Notes: generated from the letters alone by a model not told the origin. Counted from the stretch's first letter, positions 48,318 to 59,093 are shown. The stretch: 64,000 bases of DNA from Pseudomonas sp. TCU-HL1 (GCF_001708505.1 NZ_CP015992.1:4588001-4652000); one strand, 5' to 3'. Program-made: numbers and translations.

Positions 48318-48899
48318 TCAGGACCCCTGCAACAGAGGTTGCAAGGCTTTATCGATGGCTTCCCGCGCCCTGAAGATGCGGGATCGCACAGTACCCACCG
48401 GACACTGCATAACGCTCGCAATGTCTTCATAACTAAGACCATCGAATTCGCGCAGCGTCAGCGCCGTGCGCAAATCTTCCGGCAGTTGCTGGATGCTCCG
48501 GTGCACTGTGGCCTCGATCTCATCGCGAAGCAGGACTCGCTCCGGCGACTCGATATCCTTGAGGGCGTGGTCGCCGTCATAAAACTCGGCGTCCTCAGCA
48601 CTTACATCACTGTCTGGCGGGCGTCGTCCACGCGCCACCAGATGGTTCTTCGCCGTGTTGATGGCGATGCGGTACAGCCACGTATAAAACGCACTGTCGC
48701 CGCGAAAGTTTCCGAGCGCGCGGTAAGCCTTGATAAAGGCTTCCTGGGCTACGTCCTGGGCTTCCTGGGCGTCATGCACGAATCGCACGATCAACCCGAG
48801 GATCTTGTGCTGATACTTCAACACCAGCAGATCGAAAGCCCGCTTGTCGCCCTGCTGCACCCGTTCGACCAGCTGCTGATCCTGTTCCTGGGTTAGCAT
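48318..48899 (-). CDS. algU: Extracytoplasmic sigma factor AlgU (sigma-22)
   Basis: A 193-residue RpoE-type ECF sigma factor: region 2 (about 10-95, KYQHKILGLIVRFV and DVAQEAFIKAYRAL) and region 4 (about 130-185, REFDGLSYEDIASVMQCP). It drives alginate, envelope-stress and osmotic genes. ATG at 48899 is followed by MLTQEQDQQLVERVQQGDKR as in P. aeruginosa. Two AlgU-type promoters upstream indicate autoregulation. First gene of algU-mucA-mucB-mucD. Confidence 0.97.
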   Translation of the reverse strand: MLTQEQDQQLVERVQQGDKRAFDLLVLKYQHKILGLIVRFVHDAQEAQDVAQEAFIKAYRALGNFRGDSAFYTWLYRIAINTAKNHLVARGRRPPDSDVSAEDAEFYDGDHALKDIESPERVLLRDEIEATVHRSIQQLPEDLRTALTLREFDGLSYEDIASVMQCPVGTVRSRIFRAREAIDKALQPLLQGS

Positions 48900-48958
48900 G
48901 AACACTCCTCGTCGATCTCGAAGGGGTGTTGCGCCAGCCAGTGGATCGGCTTGCCAAA

Positions 48959-48985
48959 ATAGACTCGGGCGTTGCGCAAAAGTTC
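48959..48985 (-). promoter_or_regulatory. AlgU-dependent promoter of algU (proximal, P1-like)
   Basis: GAACTT, a 16-base spacer and TCTAT on the minus strand, about 60 bases before the algU ATG. Matches GAACTT-N16/17-TCTGA and the P. aeruginosa P1 arrangement. Confidence 0.75.
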
Positions 48986-49166
48986 TCCCCTCCAAGCAAG
49001 CTTCCTGCAGATTGTTTTCTTACCTGCACGGAATGACGCAGCAGAGCCTGCGGCCATGCTGCGCCGAATATATGTCGCTTGATCTACAGGCATCCGGGTT
49101 GCACATTTCAAGTGCATTCGTTGCATGAGCGTAAGCAAACACCGTCTTTTCAAAAGGTGACTCTGA

Positions 49167-49193
49167 ATGGAACCCGAACGACTAAAAAAGTTC
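49167..49193 (-). promoter_or_regulatory. AlgU-dependent promoter of algU (distal, P3-like)
   Basis: A second GAACTT followed after 16 bases by TCCAT on the minus strand, about 270 bases before the algU ATG. P. aeruginosa algU also has a distal AlgU promoter. Confidence 0.5.
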
Positions 49194-49279
49194 CGTGGCA
49201 CCACACATGGTCATAAGCGCGCTATTGTGCCGCCCACCCTGGCTATATACTAGCCGCCGCTTTTTTTGCGGGTATCGAC

Positions 49280-50896
<1,617 letters not shown>

Positions 50897-51300
50897 ACCC
50901 CAGCCTCACCCGCAACCGGCGGTGCTGCTCCTGGTCCAGAGCGTCCGCCGGCACACACACACCCCTCACCCAGCGCCCACCCAACAAGCGGAAGCGCAGG
51001 ATCACCGCCACCGGTAGCCCCAGGCTGTCCGGGCGCAACTGCACCGGGCACCAGCCATCCGCCGCGCACCACAGTTGCCAGCCGTCACCATCTAGCCGCA
51101 AGCCAGTAAACGCCTTGGGAGAAGTCAGCAGGATCTGCCTGGGCAGACACCAGGCAGCGTGGGCCGCACAGGCCAGAAGGCCGGACAACTGTGCCCAGCG
51201 AGGCAGCGCAGCGACCAGGATGGCCAGAACGGCCAGGGAAGACAGGATCAGGTAGAGGGCCAGCAGGCGCCGCGAGGGGCGCCAGTGGCATTCGAAGACG

Positions 51301-51555
51301 TTACTTGGGCTGGACACGATCCAAGATCATGCGAACCATGCGGCGCAGGTCCGCATCTTCAGGCTCGCCGCGCTGCATGAACCAGCCAAACATGTCCTGG
51401 TCCTCGCATTCCAGCAGCTTGCGGTAGCGGGCCTGGTCTTCAGCGTCGAGGCTCGGATAGACCTCCCTCACGAAGGGGACGAGGAGCACGTCCAGTTCGA
51501 GCATGCCGCGACGGCTGTGCCAGAAGAGTCGGTTCAGTTCAATTGAGTCGGCCAT
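51301..51555 (-). CDS. sdhE: Succinate dehydrogenase flavinylation factor SdhE
   Basis: An 84-residue helical protein with the RGxxE motif (RRGMLELD, residues 15-22) needed to attach FAD covalently to SdhA. ATG at 51555 follows a GGAGGCGC ribosome site and starts the conserved MADSIELNRLFWHSRRG; the longer frame is not conserved. It is divergent from ygfZ. Confidence 0.92.
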   Translation of the reverse strand: MADSIELNRLFWHSRRGMLELDVLLVPFVREVYPSLDAEDQARYRKLLECEDQDMFGWFMQRGEPEDADLRRMVRMILDRVQPK

Positions 51556-51674
51556 CACAGCGCCTCCAGGAATGAGGCGCGCATTATAACCACAGCCGCC
51601 ACCCCGGGCACCCGCTGACAAGCCACCGGCGGGACTCTATGATGGCGCCCCAGACTTTTTTCCAGCGATGCGCA

Positions 51675-52616
51675 ATGGCCGACTCAGCATTCTTCTGTCC
51701 GCTCTCCCACGAAGGCCTGCTCGCCGTCCGCGGCGTGGATGCCGCGAAATTCCTACAGGGCCAGCTAACCTGCAACCTCAATTACCTGGACCAGGCCACC
51801 AGCAGCCTGGGCGCCCGCTGCACGCCCAAAGGCCGGATGACGTCGAGCTTCCGGATACTCGCCGAGGGCGAAGGCTTCCTCATGTCCATGGCCAGCGACC
51901 TGGTCGAGAGCCAACTGGCCGACCTGAAGAAGTACGCGGTCTTCTCCAAATCCAGCCTGGCCGACGAAAGTGCCGATTGGGTCCGGTTCGGCCTCAGCCA
52001 GGGTGATGGCGCCCTCCTCGCCCTGGGCCTGGACCTGCCGCAAACCGCCGACAGCGTTGCCCGCGAAGGCAACCTGATCGCCCTGCGGCTTCCCGATGGC
52101 CGCGCCGAACTCTGGGCCCCCCGCGCTGAAGCCGCCACTCTGGAAGCCCGCCTGGCTGCCCAGTTGCCATTGGCTCCGCTGGACGCCTGGTTGCTTGCTC
52201 AGGTGCGTGCGGGTATCGGACAGGTCGTGGGCACCACCCGTGAGCTGTTCATTCCACAGATGATCAACCTCCAGGCCCTCGGCGGCGTCAGCTTCAAGAA
52301 GGGTTGCTACACCGGACAGGAAATCGTCGCCCGCATGCAATACCTGGGCAAGCTCAAGCGCCGCCTCTACCGCCTGGCCCTTGCCGAAGGTGAAGCCCCC
52401 CAGCCGGGCCTCGAACTCTTCTCCCCGGTTCATCAGAGCTCCGTAGGCGAAGTGGTGCTGGCAGCCCCGACGGCCAGGGGCTGCGAGTTGCTCGCCGTGC
52501 TTCAGGAAGATGCCGTGAATGATGGCCGTATCCACCTCGGCGCTGCCGATGGTCCGGCGCTGAACCTGCTCGATCTGCCCTATACCCTGGACGCCGACCG
52601 CGAAATCCAACGCTAG
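51675..52616 (+). CDS. ygfZ: Folate-binding iron-sulfur cluster protein YgfZ
   Basis: A 313-residue protein of the GcvT-like fold that helps assemble or repair certain 4Fe-4S enzymes with tetrahydrofolate. The signature KGCYTGQE lies near residues 209-216 with the conserved Cys, and VRGVDAAKFLQGQLTCN is at the N-terminus. ATG at 51675 is preferred because relatives start at MADSAFF or similar; an in-frame ATG at 51639 exists. The TAG stop is shared with the left end of repeat element 2. Confidence 0.92.
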   Translation: MADSAFFCPLSHEGLLAVRGVDAAKFLQGQLTCNLNYLDQATSSLGARCTPKGRMTSSFRILAEGEGFLMSMASDLVESQLADLKKYAVFSKSSLADESADWVRFGLSQGDGALLALGLDLPQTADSVAREGNLIALRLPDGRAELWAPRAEAATLEARLAAQLPLAPLDAWLLAQVRAGIGQVVGTTRELFIPQMINLQALGGVSFKKGCYTGQEIVARMQYLGKLKRRLYRLALAEGEAPQPGLELFSPVHQSSVGEVVLAAPTARGCELLAVLQEDAVNDGRIHLGAADGPALNLLDLPYTLDADREIQR

Positions 52617-52757
52617 GTTTTGTACGAAAAGCAGCCGAGCGAAGGTCAGGCAAGGCGAAATCGGCCGAAGAAGCGCAGTTTACGTGTTGTAAATGAGCAT
52701 TCTGAGACCGATTTCAACGCAGCATCACCGAGCGCAGGTACTTTTCCTACAGAACCT
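52615..52757. repeat. MITE-like structured intergenic repeat, element 2
   Basis: A 143-base element with 17-base ends (AGGTTTTGTACGAAAAG / CTTTTCCTACAGAACCT) pairing with one wobble and one mismatch. Inner arms GAAATCGG (52657-52664) and CCGATTTC (52708-52715) are complementary, and the core hairpin TTTAC-GTGTT-GTAAA (52679-52693) is followed by TGAGCATTC. The core matches element 1, but ends and arms have entirely different sequences. The left end begins inside the ygfZ stop codon. Confidence 0.8.
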
Positions 52758-52786
52758 ACCCCTGCCGGCCACTGACGAGAACTCCA

Positions 52787-53623
52787 ATGAGCAAGCTTGC
52801 CGACAAAGTCCTACAAGACCTCCTCAAAGCCATCGAAAACGATGAGCTGGTGCTGCCGACCCTACCGGAAGTCGCGCTGAAAGTGCGTGAAACGGCCGAA
52901 AACCCGAATGCCGGCATCCAGGACCTGACCAGGGTGATCGGCAACGATGCCGCACTGACAGCACGCATCATCAAGGTGGTGAACAGCCCGCTGCTGCGCA
53001 CCAACAAGGAAATCACCGACTTGCAGATGGCCATCAGCCGTCTCGGCATGAACTACACCAGCAACCTGGCCACCGGCCTGGCCATGGAACAGATGTTCCA
53101 GGCCACCACCGACGTGGTTGACCGCAAGATGCGCGAGGTCTGGAACAAAAGCACCGAAATTGCCGGTATCTGCCACGTTCTTTGCCGCCACTACACCCGC
53201 CTGATGCCCGATCAGGCCACCCTGGCAGGCCTGGTGCATCAGATCGGCGTGCTGCCCATCCTCACCTATGCGGAGGAGCACAGCGAGCTGCTGGCCGATT
53301 CCATCAGCCTCAATCATGTCATCGAGCGCATCCACCCGGTGATCGGCGACCGCATCCTGCGCGCCTGGGAGTTCCCCGAGCCGATTGCCGCCATGCCCAG
53401 CCAGTATCTGGATTTCAAGCGCAACTCGGCCCGCGTCGACTACATCGACATCGTCCAGGTCGCCACCCTGCAGAGTTACCTCGGCAGCGAGCACCCCTAC
53501 ACCCAGCTGGACTGGAGCCAGGTGCCCGCCTTCGCCAAGCTTGGCCTCGACCCGAACGTCGACATGCAGGCCGATGAAGACCTCTCCGCCGCCATGGATG
53601 CGGCCATGGGCATGCTCCAGTAA
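52787..53623 (+). CDS. HDOD domain protein
   Basis: A 278-residue protein made almost wholly of an HDOD domain (about 18-225; TLPEVALKVRETAENP, VIGNDAALTARIIKVVNSP, LAGLVHQIGVLPIL). HDOD proteins lack the metal-binding His-Asp pair of active HD phosphodiesterases and act as signalling scaffolds, often in c-di-GMP or chemotaxis circuits. No output domain is fused. It stands alone after repeat element 2; the partner is unknown. Confidence 0.85.
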   Translation: MSKLADKVLQDLLKAIENDELVLPTLPEVALKVRETAENPNAGIQDLTRVIGNDAALTARIIKVVNSPLLRTNKEITDLQMAISRLGMNYTSNLATGLAMEQMFQATTDVVDRKMREVWNKSTEIAGICHVLCRHYTRLMPDQATLAGLVHQIGVLPILTYAEEHSELLADSISLNHVIERIHPVIGDRILRAWEFPEPIAAMPSQYLDFKRNSARVDYIDIVQVATLQSYLGSEHPYTQLDWSQVPAFAKLGLDPNVDMQADEDLSAAMDAAMGMLQ

Positions 53624-53690
53624 TACCCGCGCGCACTCGCCCATCCGGCGCTAGACTCAGCCTTCCCCTGACGTCGCTGGATGGACCCGG

Positions 53691-54446
53691 ATGCGCGTAC
53701 TGCTTCTCGCCTTCTACCTGCTGTACCACAGCCTGGCCGCCGCGGAAGAAGTGCGCCTGACCAATGGCGAATGGGCGCCCTACCTGGGCGCGAAGCTGCC
53801 CCACCAGGGCGTGGCCTCACGCATCGTCGAAGAAGCCTTCGCCCTGGAAGGCATCCAGGTGCGCTGGGAGTTCTACCCCTGGGCCCGCTCGATGCACCTG
53901 GCCGAGCGCGGTGAGCGCACCGGAACGGCCGTGTGGCTACGCAGCCCGGAACGGGAGCTACGCTTCTACATCAGTGAGCCGGTGGTGGAGAGCACCTACT
54001 ACTTCTTTCACCGCAAGGGCCATCCCGTCGACTGGAATCAGGTCACCGACCTCAAGGGCGTGCGCCTCGGCGGGGCCCTGGGCTACGATTACGGAGCGGA
54101 CTTCCAGCAGGCCGAGCGCGACGGGACGATCCAGGTCACGCGCCTGAGTGGCGAAGAGCAGGCGCTGCGCATGGTTCTGGCGGGCCGGCTGGATGCCTTC
54201 CCCATGGACAAGGTGGTTGCCTTCGCCCTGCTCAACGACAGGTTCAGCTCCGCCGAGCGCGCCCGGATCAGCTTCCACCCACACCCCGTTCGCAGCGATA
54301 GCCTGCACCTGATGCTTTCCCGCGAAGTGCCCGGCAACGCCGAGCTCATCGCGCGTTTCAACCGGGGCCTCGCGCAGTTGCAGGACAGCGGCAAGGTCGC
54401 CCAGTACCTGCTGGACGTGCAGCAGCCACTGAGCCTGGCGCCGTAG
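53691..54446 (+). CDS. Periplasmic solute-binding protein, amino-acid type (orphan)
   Basis: A 251-residue protein with a signal peptide (about 1-18, cleavage after LAAA) and a type II periplasmic binding fold like the polar amino-acid family (EVRLTNGEWAPYLG at the N-terminus, LKGVRLGGALGYDYG near 120). No permease or ATPase gene is nearby, so it may act as a sensor domain partner or with a distant transporter. The ligand cannot be inferred. Confidence 0.8.
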   Translation: MRVLLLAFYLLYHSLAAAEEVRLTNGEWAPYLGAKLPHQGVASRIVEEAFALEGIQVRWEFYPWARSMHLAERGERTGTAVWLRSPERELRFYISEPVVESTYYFFHRKGHPVDWNQVTDLKGVRLGGALGYDYGADFQQAERDGTIQVTRLSGEEQALRMVLAGRLDAFPMDKVVAFALLNDRFSSAERARISFHPHPVRSDSLHLMLSREVPGNAELIARFNRGLAQLQDSGKVAQYLLDVQQPLSLAP

Positions 54447-54496
54447 AGTGGATCACACCTTGCCTATCCACCGGCGATGCTGAGCCGGGCTCCAAT

Positions 54497-54522
54497 GGTG
54501 GAAATGAAGAGCCATTTCCACC
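54497..54522. repeat. Short hairpin repeat (GGTGGAAATG/CATTTCCACC)
   Basis: A perfect 10-base stem with a 6-base loop followed by CTAC, between two convergent genes. GTGGAAA...TTTCCACCCTAC repeats are dispersed in Pseudomonas genomes. It may also end transcripts, though no T-run follows. Confidence 0.65.
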
Positions 54523-54549
54523 CTACAACAGCCGTTGCCACAGCAATCA

Positions 54550-55935
54550 CTAGGCCGGCGGAAAACTCACCCGCACCTTCAACCCGCGCGCTTCGCCATC
54601 GTGCAGGCTGATCTCGGCCTGGTGAGCACGACAGATCTCGCCAACGATCGCCAACCCCAGTCCCGCTCCACCGCCCTGCACGTTGCGCCGGTAGAAACGC
54701 TGGAACACCTTCTCGCGCTCTTCGGGCGGGATGCCGCTGCCATCGTCCTCGACCTCCAGCACCGCCGGGGCCGTCACCCGCAGCACGACATTGCCGCCTT
54801 TCGGCGTGTGTGCCAGGGCGTTGTCCACCAGATTGCAGAGCAGCTCGTTGAGCAGCGTCGGCTCCCCCATCACCCAAGCCTGGTCCTCTGCTTCCAGTGC
54901 CAGAGCCACACCCCGGGCGTGTGCCAGGGGTGCCAGCGCCATGCCCAGCTCGCGCGCCAGCTGGCCCAGCTCAATGCGTTCGGCACCACCCTCGGCAATG
55001 GCGCGCGCGCCGCTTTCGATGCGCGCAAGGGACAGTAATTGATTGGCCAGGTGCGTCAGTCGATCGGTGTTCTGCGCGGCCTCTTCCAGGGTCGAACGCC
55101 AGATCGCCGGGTCCTGCTCACGCAACCCCAATTCCACCCGCGCCTTGAGGGCGGCCAGGGGCGTACGCAGTTCATGGGAGGCATCGGCAATGAAGTCCGC
55201 CTGGCGCTGGAACAGTCCGCGCAGGCGCTCGGTGAACTGGTTGAGGGCATCCACCAGGGGGCGCAGTTCACGTTGCACCGCCACTTCCGGTAGCGGTCGC
55301 AAGTCATCGACCTGACGTTCTTCCACCGCCAGGCGCAGCTTGTTCAGCGGGCGCAGCGCAGCACTGACCGCCAGCCACACCAGCACCAACGCGGCCACGA
55401 CCAACAGCACCAGGCGCCACAGGCTGTCCACCAGCAGGCCCCGAGCCAGGCGCTCGCGGGCACTCTCCGTCTCGGCCACGCGAATCTCGGCAATGCCATT
55501 CAGGCGCGGCTCGCTCACCGGCTGCATCAGGCTCACTACCCGCACGCCGACGCCCTGGTACTCGCCATCGTAGAAACGCGCCAGCGCCGGGTAGTCATCG
55601 GTGCGCCGCGTGCCCGGCGGCGGCGGGGGCAGATGATCGTAGCCCGACGCCAGTTTCCCGTCCGGGTCGATCACCTGATAGAAAATCCGTCCGGCGCTGT
55701 CGTAGGCGAAAATGTCCAGTGCCACATAGGGCACGTCCGCCTTCAGGCGTCCATCCGTCTCATAGAGGCCATCGGCAATGGCTCGTGCCGACGCCAGCAA
55801 CGTGCGGTCGTAAGCGGTGTCCGCGGCCTCGCGCGCATTCCAGTAGGCGCTCAGGCTGGCGATCAGCAGCAACGCCCCCAGCATCAGCGCCAGTCGGCGC
55901 AGCAGCCGCCCCCGCAGGCTGCCGGCTTCACGCAT
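54550..55935 (-). CDS. tctE: Sensor histidine kinase TctE
   Basis: A 461-residue EnvZ-class kinase: two membrane segments (about 11-32 and 170-195) around a periplasmic sensor of about 135 residues, HAMP region, phosphorylated His254 (DASHELRTPLAAL), and an ATPase domain with the N box near 363-376 (NELLCNLVDNALAH) and glycine-rich GGGAGLGLAI. It senses tricarboxylates such as citrate. ATG at 55935 overlaps the tctD 3' end by 8 bases. Together with TctD it should control opdH-tctCBA on the other strand. Confidence 0.93.
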   Translation of the reverse strand: MREAGSLRGRLLRRLALMLGALLLIASLSAYWNAREAADTAYDRTLLASARAIADGLYETDGRLKADVPYVALDIFAYDSAGRIFYQVIDPDGKLASGYDHLPPPPPGTRRTDDYPALARFYDGEYQGVGVRVVSLMQPVSEPRLNGIAEIRVAETESARERLARGLLVDSLWRLVLLVVAALVLVWLAVSAALRPLNKLRLAVEERQVDDLRPLPEVAVQRELRPLVDALNQFTERLRGLFQRQADFIADASHELRTPLAALKARVELGLREQDPAIWRSTLEEAAQNTDRLTHLANQLLSLARIESGARAIAEGGAERIELGQLARELGMALAPLAHARGVALALEAEDQAWVMGEPTLLNELLCNLVDNALAHTPKGGNVVLRVTAPAVLEVEDDGSGIPPEEREKVFQRFYRRNVQGGGAGLGLAIVGEICRAHQAEISLHDGEARGLKVRVSFPPA

Positions 55936-56599
55936 CCTGGCTCTCCAGCAGGTAGCCCAGGCCGCGGAAGGTGACGATGCGTACCGCACTGCCTTCCAGT
56001 TTCTTGCGCAGGCGGTGGATATAGATCTCGATGGCATCGGGGCTGGCTTCCTCGTCCAGGCCGAACACCTGGGAAGCCAACTGCTCCTTGCTCATCACTC
56101 GGCCTGGACGGGCGATCAGCGCCTCCAGCACCGATTGCTCGCGGGACGTCAGACTGAGGATGTCCTCGTCGAGACTGAAACGCCGGGTGCCGAGGTCGTA
56201 CACCAGCACCCCGCATCGCTGCTGCTGCTCGCCACCGAGCACACTGCGGCGCAGCAACGCCTTCACCCGCGCCTCCAGTTCGCTCAGCTCGAAGGGCTTG
56301 GCCAGGTAATCGTCCGCGCCCAGGTTGAGGCCATGAACCCGATCCTTCACCTCGCCACGGGCGGTCAGCATCAGCACCGGCAAGGTCTTGCCGCGCCCGC
56401 GCAGACGCGCCAGCACTTCGAAGCCATCCATGCGCGGCAACCCCACGTCCAGCACCGCCAGGGCGTAGTCCTCGCTGGCCAGGGCAAGGTCAGCGGCCAC
56501 GCCGTCATGCAGCACGTCCACGGTCCAACCCGCGCCCTTGAGCACCTGGGCAACGCTTTCAGCGAGTTGGGGATGGTCTTCGACCAGCAGGATTCGCAC
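55928..56599 (-). CDS. tctD: Response regulator TctD
   Basis: A 223-residue OmpR-family regulator: receiver domain with acidic Asp8, phosphorylated Asp51 (AVLDVGLPRMDG), Thr79 and Lys101 (LAKPF), and a C-terminal winged helix (about 125-220). The start is GTG at 56599 with GGAGA upstream; the longer frame to 56734 is not conserved. It is divergent from opdH across a 201-base region containing a candidate operator. Confidence 0.93.
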   Translation of the reverse strand: MRILLVEDHPQLAESVAQVLKGAGWTVDVLHDGVAADLALASEDYALAVLDVGLPRMDGFEVLARLRGRGKTLPVLMLTARGEVKDRVHGLNLGADDYLAKPFELSELEARVKALLRRSVLGGEQQQRCGVLVYDLGTRRFSLDEDILSLTSREQSVLEALIARPGRVMSKEQLASQVFGLDEEASPDAIEIYIHRLRKKLEGSAVRIVTFRGLGYLLESQDA

Positions 56600-56670
56600 G
56601 AGAAAGTCTCCGAAATGGCAGCGATCACTCGGAAGTTTAACGGCCGATTGAACGCTGTGAACGCCGCGCC

Positions 56671-56704
56671 AACTTTCTTTCACGCTGAAAGGCTGGCGAA
56701 AGTT
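56671..56704. promoter_or_regulatory. Inverted repeat between tctD and opdH (candidate TctD operator)
   Basis: AACTTTC (56671-56677) pairs with GAAAGTT (56698-56704), with a second inner pair TTTC-ACGCT-GAAA. Position midway between the divergent genes suits an operator for TctD; no footprint knowledge supports it. Confidence 0.4.
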
Positions 56705-56749
56705 TCGCTGCATAGCATCGCGACAGGGTGGCAAGTACCACCCCTAAAA

Positions 56750-56773
56750 AGCCGGCCCGTGGTTGTGCCGGCT
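56750..56773 (+). other. Hairpin in the opdH leader
   Basis: AGCCGGC (56750-56756) and GCCGGCT (56767-56773) form a 7-base stem with a 10-base loop, directly before the A-rich tract and start region of opdH. Confidence 0.5.
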
Positions 56774-56776
56774 GAC

Positions 56777-56787
56777 AAGAACAACAA
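56777..56787 (+). promoter_or_regulatory. Candidate Hfq/Crc site in the opdH leader
   Basis: AAGAACAACAA, a perfect run of the AAnAAnAA pattern, lies just before the TGGAGA ribosome site, 13 bases from the opdH ATG. Citrate uptake is catabolite-repressed in pseudomonads. Confidence 0.55.
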
Positions 56788-56800
56788 TGGAGACCACTCG

Positions 56801-58066
56801 ATGCTCACTGCCGCACGGCAGGCGCTTGCGCCTGTTTGCACCCTCAGCCTCGCCATCGCCAGCTGCACCCTGGCCAGCCACGCCCATGCCGAGTTCATCA
56901 AGGACAGTTCGGCCACCCTCGAAGCCCGCAACATCTACCTGAACCGCGACTTCCGCGAAGGCTCCGGCCAGTCCAAGCGCGAGGAATGGGCGCAGGGCTT
57001 CATCCTCAACCTCGAATCCGGCTACACCGAAGGCACCATTGGTTTCGGCCTCGACGCCCTCGGCATGCTCGGTATCAAGCTCGACTCCAGCCCCGGCCGC
57101 AGTGGCACCGACCTGCTGCCGGTACAGGACGACGGAGGTACTCCGGACGAGTACAGCAAGCTCGGCCTGACCGCGAAGATACGCGCGTCGGAGAGTGAGT
57201 TGCGCCTCGGCACCCACATTCCCGAACTCCCGGTGGTGAAGGCCAGCGACAGCCGCATCCTGCCCCAGGTGTTCGAGGGCGGCCTGCTCACCTCGAAAGA
57301 AATCAGCAACCTGACCTTCACCGGCGGGCGCTTGTCGGAGGTCAAGGACCGCGCGTCCACCAACTCCGAAGACCTGGCCATCAACAACAAGAACAAGCGC
57401 TTCGCAGCCGCCGCCAGCGGCGACCACTTCGACCTCGCCGGTGCCGACTACGCCTTCAACGAGCATTACACCGGACGCTATTACTTCGCCGAACTGGATG
57501 AGGTGTACCGCCAGCACTTCTTCGGTCTGCTGGCCAGTCACCCGCTTGGCGCCGGTACGCTGAGCGCCGACCTGCGCTACGCAGTCAGCGATGACACCGG
57601 CCGCGCCGAAGCCGGCAAGGTCGACAACCGCGCCTTGAACGGCATGTTCAGCTACGGCCAGGGCAGCCACAAGGTCGGCCTGGGCTACCAGCGCATGAGC
57701 GGCGACACCGGCTACGCCTACATCGATGGCAGCGACCCCTTCCTGATCAACTTCGTGCAGATCAACGACTTCGCCAACGCCGACCAGCGCTCCTGGCAGG
57801 CTCGCTACGACCTGGACTTCGCCGCCATGGGCGTTCCGGGCCTGAGCTTCATGACCCGCTACATCACCAGCGACAACGCCCAGGTCACCAACAGCGCGGA
57901 AGAAGGCCGTGAATGGGAACGCGACGTCGAATTCAAGTACGTGGTGCCCAGCGGCAGCCTGAAGAACCTCACCTTCCGTGCCCGCCACGCCGGATTCCGC
58001 TCCAACTTCGCCCGCGATGCGGATGAACTGCGCCTGATCGTCAGTTATGCACTGCCGATCTGGTGA
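56801..58066 (+). CDS. opdH: Tricarboxylate outer-membrane porin OpdH (OprD family)
   Basis: A 421-residue OprD-family specific porin with a signal peptide (about 1-30, cleavage after SHAHA), an 18-strand barrel pattern of alternating residues, and the terminal aromatic motif YALPIW needed for barrel insertion. OpdH imports cis-aconitate, citrate and related acids. The ATG at 56801 is fixed by the ribosome site and signal peptide; the same frame runs open far upstream into tctD antisense. It begins the opdH-tctCBA unit. Confidence 0.93.
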   Translation: MLTAARQALAPVCTLSLAIASCTLASHAHAEFIKDSSATLEARNIYLNRDFREGSGQSKREEWAQGFILNLESGYTEGTIGFGLDALGMLGIKLDSSPGRSGTDLLPVQDDGGTPDEYSKLGLTAKIRASESELRLGTHIPELPVVKASDSRILPQVFEGGLLTSKEISNLTFTGGRLSEVKDRASTNSEDLAINNKNKRFAAAASGDHFDLAGADYAFNEHYTGRYYFAELDEVYRQHFFGLLASHPLGAGTLSADLRYAVSDDTGRAEAGKVDNRALNGMFSYGQGSHKVGLGYQRMSGDTGYAYIDGSDPFLINFVQINDFANADQRSWQARYDLDFAAMGVPGLSFMTRYITSDNAQVTNSAEEGREWERDVEFKYVVPSGSLKNLTFRARHAGFRSNFARDADELRLIVSYALPIW

Positions 58067-58103
58067 TGCCTGAACCACAATAAAACTCCACAGGAGAACC
58101 CCG

Positions 58104-59078
58104 ATGAAAACTGCCCTCTCCCGCATCGCCCTGATCACCTCCGGCCTGCTGCTGTCGACCCAGTTGCTGGCCGAGCCCAAGCGCCCCGAGTGCATCGCCC
58201 CGGCCAAGCCCGGCGGTGGCTTCGACCTGACCTGCAAGCTGGCCCAGAGCGGCCTGAAGGACGGCGGCCTGCTCAAGGCGCCGATGCGCGTCACCTACAT
58301 GCCCGGTGGCGTCGGCGCCGTGGCCTACAACGCCGTGGTAGCCCAGCGGCCGAAGGATGCCGGCACCATCACCGCTTTCTCTTCGGGCTCCCTGCTGAAC
58401 CTCGCCCAGGGCAAGTTCGGCCGTTATGACGAAAACGCTGTGCGCTGGCTGGCCGGTATCGGTACCGACTACGGCGCCATCTCCGTGCGCGCCGACTCCC
58501 CGTACAAGACCCTGGGCGAGCTGGTCGACGCGGTGAAGAAAGACCCGGCCTCCATCGTCTTCGGTGCGGGCGCCACCATTGGCGGCCAGGATTGGATGCA
58601 GACCGCACTGATCTCCCGCGCCGCCGGCATTGACCCGCAGAAGCTGCGCTACGTGGCCTTCGAGGGTGGTGGCGAAACCCTTACCGCCATGCTCGGCGGC
58701 CATGTGCAGGTCACCAGCAGCGGCCTGGGCGAGATCACGCCGCAGCTCGCCGCCGGCAAGATCCGCATCCTCGCCGTGCTCTCCGATCAGCGCCTGCCAG
58801 GCAAGCTGGCGGAGATCCCCACCGCCAAGGAACAGGGTTTCGACATCGTCTGGCCGGTGATTCGCGGCTTCTACATGGGCCCGGAAGTCAGCGACGAGGA
58901 CTTCAACTGGTGGAAGCAGCAGTTCGACACCCTGCTGGCCAGCGAAGACTTCGCCAAGCTGCGTGAACAGCGCGACCTCTTCCCCCTCAGCCTTACCGGC
59001 GATCAGTTGAAGACCTACGTCTTCGACCAGGTGAAGCAGTACAAGCAGCTGGCCGGCGAGTTCGGCCTGGCGCAGTAA
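58104..59078 (+). CDS. tctC: Tripartite tricarboxylate transporter substrate-binding protein TctC
   Basis: A 324-residue periplasmic receptor with a signal peptide (about 1-23) and the Bug/TctC fold: AKPGGGFDLTCKLAQ near 34-48 and PGGVGAVAYNAV near 67-78. It binds citrate-type acids and delivers them to TctAB. AGGAG precedes the ATG; 37 bases separate it from opdH. A hairpin follows the stop. Confidence 0.93.
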   Translation: MKTALSRIALITSGLLLSTQLLAEPKRPECIAPAKPGGGFDLTCKLAQSGLKDGGLLKAPMRVTYMPGGVGAVAYNAVVAQRPKDAGTITAFSSGSLLNLAQGKFGRYDENAVRWLAGIGTDYGAISVRADSPYKTLGELVDAVKKDPASIVFGAGATIGGQDWMQTALISRAAGIDPQKLRYVAFEGGGETLTAMLGGHVQVTSSGLGEITPQLAAGKIRILAVLSDQRLPGKLAEIPTAKEQGFDIVWPVIRGFYMGPEVSDEDFNWWKQQFDTLLASEDFAKLREQRDLFPLSLTGDQLKTYVFDQVKQYKQLAGEFGLAQ

Positions 59079-59093
59079 CAGCCTCACCTCATC

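Noticed and set aside
58079..58086. A-rich stretch before tctC as another Hfq/Crc site
   Set aside because: Only a partial match (AATAAAAC) and not adjacent to the ribosome site.
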